The notes under the pieces were generated by a model. That model was not told the DNA's origin and made no database searches. It was given only the letters and a program-made list of their open reading frames with translations. Both the position numbers and the translations under genes were made by a program. Shown one piece after another: positions 58,140 through 64,000 of a stretch of 64,000 nucleotides of DNA; positions within the stretch are counted from its first letter, which is position 1; every line of letters starts with the position of its first letter. The stretch comes from Timema cristinae (Eukaryota > Arthropoda > Insecta > Phasmatodea > Timematidae): positions 49,641,611-49,705,610 of the forward strand of contig JBCFYV010003508.1 of assembly GCA_039000515.1 (NCBI GenBank), written 5' to 3'.

Positions 58140-58342
58140 TGTTTTCTCCTCGCCAACTTCTGACAATGTGATTGTCGATGACGAGTCTAGGTCGAATGTA
58201 CTAGAGGTGGGTTCTACACTCTCCCTCCATGCAAATGCGGGTACATTTCCTATTAATATAACATTCTTAGTGCCTAAAATCAATTAACGTAGCTACTACA
58301 TTAGCGTATAACATGAACGGGTAGTAAGACGCGATGCTATAG
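58140..58342 (+). mobile_element. SINE-B, damaged head
   Basis: ACACTCTCCCTCCATGCAAA + TGCGGGTACATTTCC, ACATTAGCGTATAACATGAA and CGGGTAGTAAGACGCGATGC. The head between 58150 and 58205 keeps only GATGACGAGTCTAGGTCGAA. Confidence 0.8.
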
Positions 58343-58474
58343 CATTGGACAAATTGTTGACACAGGTCTGCCCACATAATTTATTGCAGGGGGGGTGTCC
58401 TACCTGCTGGGGGAAGTCCTCTAGGAGATGTAAGGAGTGTTTCTAACATTTGATTCAACTTATCCGACACCTCA

Positions 58475-58615
58475 ACCCAGCGGGCAGCGTGTCTGTCTAC
58501 TGAGCTAAGGGTCCCGGGCAGGGCCGAAACATGTATCATTGGTGAAATGTGGGTTTACAGTGATGAATTAACGGCTGGGGACTGGATGTTGTGCCTGTCC
58601 TAGTCTAAGTTATAT
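58475..58615 (+). mobile_element. SINE-C-like element
   Basis: GCTAAGGGTCCCGGG, AACATGTATCATTGGTGAAA and GATGAATTAACGGCTGGGG, in the order seen at 40285-40440. The box B region is shortened. Confidence 0.6.
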
Positions 58616-58640
58616 TATAAGACATACGAAGGTACGACAG

Positions 58641-58716
58641 GCCTAGCCAGCCGGTAGTGGAAAATATATGGCTTGAATAAAAAACTGACCCAAGGTTGGA
58701 AACAGCGATGGAGGTT
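58641..58716 (+). repeat. Dispersed repeat, copy 2
   Basis: GCCGGTAGTGGAAAATATAT + GGCTTGAATAAAAAACTGACC matches 170-246 closely. Confidence 0.75.
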
Positions 58717-58989
58717 ATTTTTATGACACCTGAAGCAATTATGATTTAAAAACAGCTAATTGGTGTTACGAATAGTTATATAAGGCTGTAAGAAGCTGCT
58801 GGCCTAAGTAATGAAGGAAAACCCCATGGCATTAGGCCACAATCGAGTCGCCCCAACCGAGCAGCCAACATCTTTTCGCAAAGTTGGCACTAACTTCTGC
58901 GGCTAGAGGGTGTCATGTTGTCAGCACATTGGCCGTTAATCTCAGTTTTCTAGACTGTAGCTGCTATGTATATATTCAAGTATCTCCTG

Positions 58990-59127
58990 ATTTGGCCTCA
59001 CGGGACTGAGTTTGACTCTGTTACAGACTCCACTGCGTCACTGATAAACTCTGCAAGCGTTGGAGATTAAACCCGGGACCTCTGAATCTGTAGCCAGGAG
59101 CTCTGACCATTAGACCACAGAAACGAA
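58990..59127 (-). mobile_element. tRNA-like head with short body
   Basis: The minus strand starts GTTTCTGTGGTCTAATGGTC (box A TGGTCTAATGG fits the consensus fully) and has GTCCCGGGTTTAATCTCC as a worn box B. The acceptor stem does not close, so this is a tRNA pseudogene or SINE head, not a working tRNA gene. Confidence 0.45.
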
Positions 59128-59519
59128 TATTTAACTAGTCCCCAACCCTATGAGTGGTCTTAACCCCCCCCCCCCAAAAAAAAAACCTCATCTTTGTCAT
59201 AGGCCTGATTTTACAATATTTTGCTCAAGTTAGACTAAAAATAGGCCATGAAACCACTGAAAATACGTTGTTGGTGTGTTTCTTTGGGGGGGGGGGGGGG
59301 GGGGGGTAGTATATTGACAAACCCAATACCACTCAGTAAACTTAGACCACGTAGCCCCCTGTGTGAGTTTTTATTTTTACGTTTTATTAAAATAACTAAC
59401 TCTACTCCATCAAACAACAAAAGAAGATCTAGTTCAGTTTTGATGGGAAAAGGTTTTTTTTTTTTTTAGAAATTGCAGACATATTTTGTCTGTAATAAAA
59501 TTATTACCTTTTTACCAGC
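59128..59519. other. Homopolymer-rich stretch
   Basis: C-run then A-run at about 59165-59187, and 21 G at 59286-59306. No feature otherwise. Confidence 0.6.
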
Positions 59520-59660
59520 GTTATTTTATAGCCCTTGATAATATCTAACCAAAAAGTGACAGCTTCAGTTCACATGACTTGACGTATGGATACGGGAAAG
59601 ATGGTCTAGTCACTTTTATATCTGTCAGATCAGATTATTCCTATTAAAATTACATTTTAC
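59520..59660 (-). repeat. Fragment of the TACGTCAAGTCA family
   Basis: GTGACAGCTTCAGTTCACAT + GACTTGACGTATGGAT and GATCAGATTATTCCTATT match, in reverse, the copies at 1095-1180 and 15050-15110. Confidence 0.5.
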
Positions 59661-60883
59661 TGAAAAATTAGTTTTTATAGTCTTATTAGTGGAAAGACTG
59701 TAATGTTATATAATCCCTCTGTTATCTCTTATCGTGAATAAAGTGTTTGATCAAAACTGGAGAGCATTTACTTTGACGCATCACGGCGTTCCATGGAATA
59801 CCTAGCCTCACTTATCTCTCATTATCTTTGGTTCCTAATCTTTCAGAGATAGAGTAGCTTTTAAACACACCTTTTATACCCGAACCCAGGGGTGTAGTAA
59901 GTACCCACGAGTTATTGTTAAACATCTCTATAAGCTATTTGTAGTGCTTTTATATGGTAGCATCGCCCCCTAATTTGTACTCGTATCTTAAGTTTGATAT
60001 TGTTTGAGGTTGACCATAAGTTTTTGGGAGGGGGGTTTGAACCCACCACCCCCTCCCCCTCCCCCTGACTACGGTCTTGCTTCTATTTGTATTATTATTT
60101 GCTTATTAAAAATATTTAACGATATATTTACACTTATAACAAAGTTAAGCTCCACCAATTCTCGTGCGTGGTGGAGGTGATATTGTTGATAGTACTGTAT
60201 TCTAGTGGCAAAGTTTGCAGTAATCATTTTTATCAAAAGTGACAGTATTATTAAAAATATTTGGAAAATAGATTTGACTCAAGATGGCTGTATTCACCTG
60301 AATAGGAACAGTCATGCCATGACATGTCCTGATTTTAAAAGTCCCTGTTTCGATTTTGTTGAGTGTTGCGCTTCCTATTGAGATTATTAAGAACTTTTTG
60401 TACTTACTCTCTTACTTCGATGGCTCAGCCGATATTTAAGTATTTTTTATGACAGTGTGTTGTCCTTTTTATCAACTCCTCTTTAATTTATTTTTATCTC
60501 AATCTTAACATTTTTATTTTATTGTGACTGTCAGTTCACAACAGCTGCTAGAGGTCCAATAATACTCATAATTGTCAATAAATTAACAGCTCCGTTTTCA
60601 TAAGAAAAATAAACTTCCTAGATACTAACTAGTCTTACCTCTTGAGTTCTCACCATGTCAGCCATATTGGTAAATGTTGTTCCATTTGATTATACTAAAA
60701 CTAATAAACCATTCAGGTATCCACTACTGTAAACAAACATATCACAAATATCTCCAAATCTTGATTTTGTTTTTTATATATCTCACATCGTTTAAAACTT
60801 GGTTCACACGCTCGCCGAAAAAAAATATATCAAAATCTGCGCAGTAATTCACACTTTAAGTTGACCCATGATGCATTGCAACA
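59661..60883. other. No recognised gene
   Basis: Mixed AT-rich DNA. A C-rich run ACCCCCTCCCCCTCCCCCTG lies at about 60046. No ORF or repeat I can support. Confidence 0.4.
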
Positions 60884-61112
60884 CTAACTTTAAACAGCTG
60901 ATTATCAACATGTTTTATCTCCTAGTAAACAAACATATATTCTAGATCATTCTCCCGATGTATGTTTTCAAATTATAACGCTGTGTCGGGGCTCAATACA
61001 ATACATCAATACAAGCTTTACATTAACGGGTTATTACAAATCTCCTCACAACGGACAACGGAGCTGTCTGCTCGCTTCTAGCTCTACAGCGCATGCGCAC
61101 TGATGTGAGATG
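60884..61112 (-). repeat. 229-bp long-range inverted duplicate, copy 2
   Basis: Reverse complement of 13293-13521, equal in length. Differences cluster in the half furthest from the GCGCATGCGC site (for example GGAGATAAAACATG against GATAATAAAATATG). Confidence 0.95.
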
Positions 61113-61340
61113 GTTGGTTCTGATATTTGATTGGTTCTCCTGTGCCGAACATCTTGAGCAGAGCGGACGAAGTAGAGATGAGTTGAACTTCAGCAGAACA
61201 GCTCGCACCAATTAAGAGGAAATCTTATGATTGGCTTAGAGCTCGTCACGTGACCCCGTTTCTGTTCTGCGCTAGTTTTTCAGCGAACGTGTGAATCCCC
61301 AGTAAGACACGAGTTCTTCGCAGGTCAGCTGTGGCCCCAC
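61085..61340 (-). promoter_or_regulatory. CpG-rich promoter-like region
   Basis: Within 200 bases: an NRF1-type GCGCATGCGC (61090-61099), ATTGG/CCAAT-type boxes (TTGATTGGTTCTCC near 61128 and ATGATTGGCTTAG near 61227), and a GTCACGTGAC E-box palindrome near 61246, all in GC-rich DNA between AT-rich flanks. The copy of the 229-bp block lies immediately downstream on the minus strand. No transcript or coding exon is identified, so direction and function are inference. Confidence 0.4.
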
Positions 61341-61423
61341 AGTTCGTTTCCGAGTGGATCACAAAACATTTTTAAATAGTCTGGTCTTTCCTCAACCTAA
61401 CCTAGCATAGTTAGTAGGCCCAC

Positions 61424-61460
61424 TTATGCGCACAGCCAGAACGGGTAGTAAGACGCAGTG
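61424..61460 (+). mobile_element. Shared SINE tail only
   Basis: TATGCGCACAGCCAGAACGG + GTAGTAAGACGCAGTG, then an A-rich end; body and head are missing. Confidence 0.75.
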
Positions 61461-61605
61461 ACAAAAAACAACTAAACATTAACAAATCGTTAGTTTTGAC
61501 TGTACCACATCTTATTTTAGGTTCCGTTGCTTATTAGTTAAGTCCACGGGCACCACAAGCGCTGTAACACTCTTTTAAATTAAATAATTTTATTATTTAA
61601 GTTAG

Positions 61606-61913
61606 GGGTGACCTGGTGGTCTAGGGGTAAGGTGTCAGACTTCTGTGCTGGCGGCCGGGGTTCAATCCTCGGTCCCAGCACACATTTATCTGATTTCCAA
61701 ACCCTTCCTTCACCTCTGACAAGACATCTTGGTAATGTGGGGAATGCCAGGCCGCCACCGTGGTTCGGATCCCACGTTAAACTGTAGGTCCTTCATTTCA
61801 TCTCACAATCACCCTACCATTACACATTAGCGTAAGTGCGTATAGCCCGAACGGGTAGTAAGACGCGGTGCTAATAATAATAATAATGATAATAATAATA
61901 ATAATAATAATAA
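61606..61913 (+). mobile_element. SINE-A, longest copy, with probable target-site duplication
   Basis: It begins GGGTGACCTGGTGGTCTAGG; box A TGGTCTAGGGG fits TRGYNNARNNG, and the T-loop TTCAATC is intact. Tail plus about 50 bases of TAA/TGA repeats. TATTTAAGTTAG (61594-61605) and TATTTAATTTAG (61914-61925) are likely target duplications with one mismatch. Confidence 0.96.
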
Positions 61914-62185
61914 TATTTAATTTAGTTGAAAAGTATCATGATCATAAATGAGCTACTAACTTTTGGTTTTTATTTCGCTAATTGGATACACTGTGTACAA
62001 ATATTACATGATAAGCGGATCTTCCGTAACCTCCGCATTTGGGATATAACTATCCGCATCCGTAAGCCTCGTCCATTATCCGTAACTATTATTAATTACA
62101 AACGTTAGTTTATTTTGCAGACACGAAGAATTCTTTTAGCTGTTTGCTTACAGCACAAAACATCTGACTACATATTAAAACATCC

Positions 62186-62299
62186 CGACTACTACAATCA
62201 TCTGACTACTACAATCATCTGACTACTACAATCATCTGACTACTACAATCATCTGACTACTACAATCATCTGACTACTACAATCATTTGACTACTACAA
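62186..62299. repeat. 17-bp tandem repeat, about 7 copies
   Basis: Unit ATCTGACTACTACAATC; the last copy reads ATTTGACTACTACAA. Confidence 0.95.
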
Positions 62300-62464
62300 A
62301 TTTGGTTACGGGCCTACATCATGGCGTTTAGTTTAAATATATATTTTACAATTGCAGATAAAATTATATTCACTTATTTATTAAATTTATGTCCACAGTT
62401 TAATTTGCTGCCCACATCCTCCCATGTTAGTTTAATTTGTAAAATAATAAAATATACCCATGAT

Positions 62465-62740
62465 CCTCTTCGGTGGCCGCATCGTCTCAAGCGCTACTCT
62501 CGCAGTAGACTAGACTGCTGATAACGGGGAGAGCGAGGTTCGAATCTTGGTGGGTGTATTGCAGGGATATATAGCCCTGAGTATATTGAAGATGGTTTAT
62601 TCCAAAATTGATTTACACTCTTCCTATATGGAAATTTGGGTACACTTCTTCCAAATATAGCCTTCCTAATCCATAAAACCCCCAGCTTGATTATTACACA
62701 AGCGTATAAACTGAGCGGGTAGTAAGACGCGGTGTTAAAA
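62465..62740 (+). mobile_element. SINE-B, full length
   Basis: Head CTTCGGTGGCCGCATCGTCT, AGCGCTACTCTCGCAGTAGA, box B GGTTCGAATC; diverged body (ACTCTTCCTATATGGAAATT); tail AAACTGAGCGGGTAGTAAGA + CGCGGTGTTAA. Confidence 0.93.
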
Positions 62741-63031
62741 CACATATATGTATTCGCCTGCGTGCAATTCCCAGGACCCCACGCGGGCACTTTGAGCATT
62801 TATTAATTTTAAACTAGGACACAGATTTTGAAGAAACACACAAGTTCTCTCAACAAGACACCTTCACTTCTTTATTCCTCCCCCTCACCTTTCTTTATTA
62901 GAGAGAATGTCACGATAAAAGGTTTGGCAAACAAAGGTTCTTCCTCCCACCATTAATTTGATCTTACACGTTTTCATTTGGATTGACGTTTTAAGATTTT
63001 GTATATTTATACTTTCCACCGGTAAAAATAC

Positions 63032-63199
63032 GTTAATATGTGAGTAGAGTGTAAGTTAATATGTGAGTAGAGTGTAAGTTAATATGTGAGTAGAGTGTAA
63101 GTTAATATGTGAGTAGAGTGTAAGTTAATATGTGAGTAGAGTGTAAGTTAATATGTGAGTAGAGTGTAAGTTAATATGTGAGTAGAGTGTAAGTTAATG
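63032..63199. repeat. 23-bp tandem repeat, about 7 copies
   Basis: Unit AATATGTGAGTAGAGTGTAA + GTT, all perfect. Confidence 0.97.
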
Positions 63200-63536
63200 T
63201 TGGTTAGTTTTAAAAATAGTTGCTGCACTTCCTGTTTGTTTTGTAAACATAATATTTAAACAAAAACAAGAAATTTCAATTTATGGTTATGATATTTCCC
63301 ATCAGACTGACAAATGTTTATATTATTATTTGGTTGTGCCGCGACCTAGTGATAGCTTGAATAATAGAATATATTAAGCGAGAAAGATGGAAATCTCAGC
63401 ACAGGAAAATACTCTCAACTCTTTCAAAGGTGTATTAACATTCGTTGAGCAAAGGTCTCGTTCATACCTACTGATATATAATAGTGTCAGTAGGGATTGG
63501 CTTTCATTATTTGAACAGGCTGGTTCAGGAGTTCAG

Positions 63537-64000
63537 GAGTACATGAGATAGTAGAGGAAGCAAGACTGAGATGGTATGGACATGTAATGAGGATGTTGGA
63601 GTACATGAGATAGTAGAGGAAGCAAGACTGAGATGGTATGGACATGTAATGAGGATGTTGGAGTACATGAGATAGTAGAGGAAGCAAGACTGAGATGGTA
63701 TGGACATGTAATGAGGATGTTGGAGTACATGAGATAGTAGAGGAAGCAAGACTGAGATGGTATGGACATGTAATGAGGATGTTGGAGTACATGAGATAGT
63801 AGAGGAAGCAAGACTGAGATGGTATGGACATGTAATGAGGATGTTGGAGTACATGAGATAGTAGAGGAAGCAAGACTGAGATGGTATGGACATGTAATGA
63901 GGATGTTGGAGTACATGAGATAGTAGAGGAAGCAAGACTGAGATGGTATGGACATGTAATGAGGATGTTGGAGTACATGAGATAGTAGAGGAAGCAAGAA
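63537..64000. repeat. 62-bp tandem repeat made from a LINE coding fragment, 7.5 copies to window edge
   Basis: Unit GAGTACATGAGATAGTAGAG + GAAGCAAGACTGAGATGGTA + TGGACATGTAATGAGGATGT + TG, perfect in all copies. One plus frame of each unit reads EIVEEARLRWYGHVMRMLE, the conserved LINE segment after the RT domain (compare WYGHVMRM at 30745-30940). 62 is not a multiple of three, so the frame changes each unit and no protein results. The array leaves the window. Confidence 0.97.

Noticed and set aside
59162..59306. Homopolymer C, A and G runs as possible telomere-like or quadruplex elements
   Set aside because: Simple homopolymers with no repeated telomere motif; also prone to sequencing error.
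61606..61690. Possible working tRNA gene
   Set aside because: Boxes A and B are good, but the acceptor stem does not pair and the sequence continues into the SINE-A body; the same head recurs in several SINE copies.
63487..63997. Minus-strand ORFs of 136-163 codons
   Set aside because: Antisense of the 62-bp array; the recognisable protein signal is on the plus strand.

Overview
Eukaryotic, almost certainly invertebrate animal DNA: AT-rich, with spliced exons, LINE remnants, many tRNA-derived SINEs and a very large share of tandem repeats. The styles of the LINE protein tails (RWYGHVMRM, RWEDNIRMNLK, KHKSRVN...GRGRP) are, from memory, most common in arthropod genomes, but the species cannot be named from this window.

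Only one gene is recognised with confidence: a LITAF-domain gene on the minus strand, seen as two exons (38531-38663 and 35948-36050) separated by a 2.48-kb intron. The exon phases match and the joined product carries both halves of the zinc-binding LITAF fold. A second, broken copy of its last exon lies further on at 33268-33390, and a 2.2-kb degenerate 22-bp array sits between the two last exons. Weaker exon candidates are at 2439-3088 (C2HC-like finger running into a 24-bp repeat), 5130-5262 and 7640-7777.

About 20.6 kb (roughly a third of the window) is tandem repeat in 17 separate arrays with units of 3, 10, 12, 17, 21, 22, 23 (twice), 24, 35 (twice), 36, 50, 62, 81, 160 and 264/794 bp. 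The largest block, 46898-56152, is two different satellites side by side. The first is a 160-bp satellite with a 6-monomer (960-bp) higher-order repeat and a 32-bp palindrome in most monomers. The second is a 264-bp satellite ordered as a 3-monomer (about 794-bp) higher-order repeat. The second runs into a 100-N assembly gap at 56153-56252.

The rest is dense with short mobile elements. Names used below: SINE-A (Arg/Gly/Glu-like tRNA head, body with GGGGAATGCCAGG), SINE-B (class II, Leu-like tRNA head TGGCCGCATGGTCTAAGGCG), SINE-C (head with TCCCGG box B, body with TTAATGGC), SINE-D (body with GCACAACTTCCTTCGGAG), SINE-E (head TGGTCGAGTGGTCAGCGC). SINE-A and SINE-B have unrelated heads but the same 3' tail (a GCGTATAACCCGAACGGG hairpin, then GTAGTAAGACGCGGTGCTAA, then TAA repeats). 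Several SINE-A copies have clear target-site duplications. Two foldback/MITE-like families, several hAT-like ends and three or four C-terminal LINE fragments complete the picture. One LINE fragment has itself become a 62-bp tandem repeat at the right edge. A 229-bp segment with an NRF1-like GCGCATGCGC site occurs twice, 47 kb apart and inverted, without indels. One copy lies in a promoter-like stretch near 61 kb.
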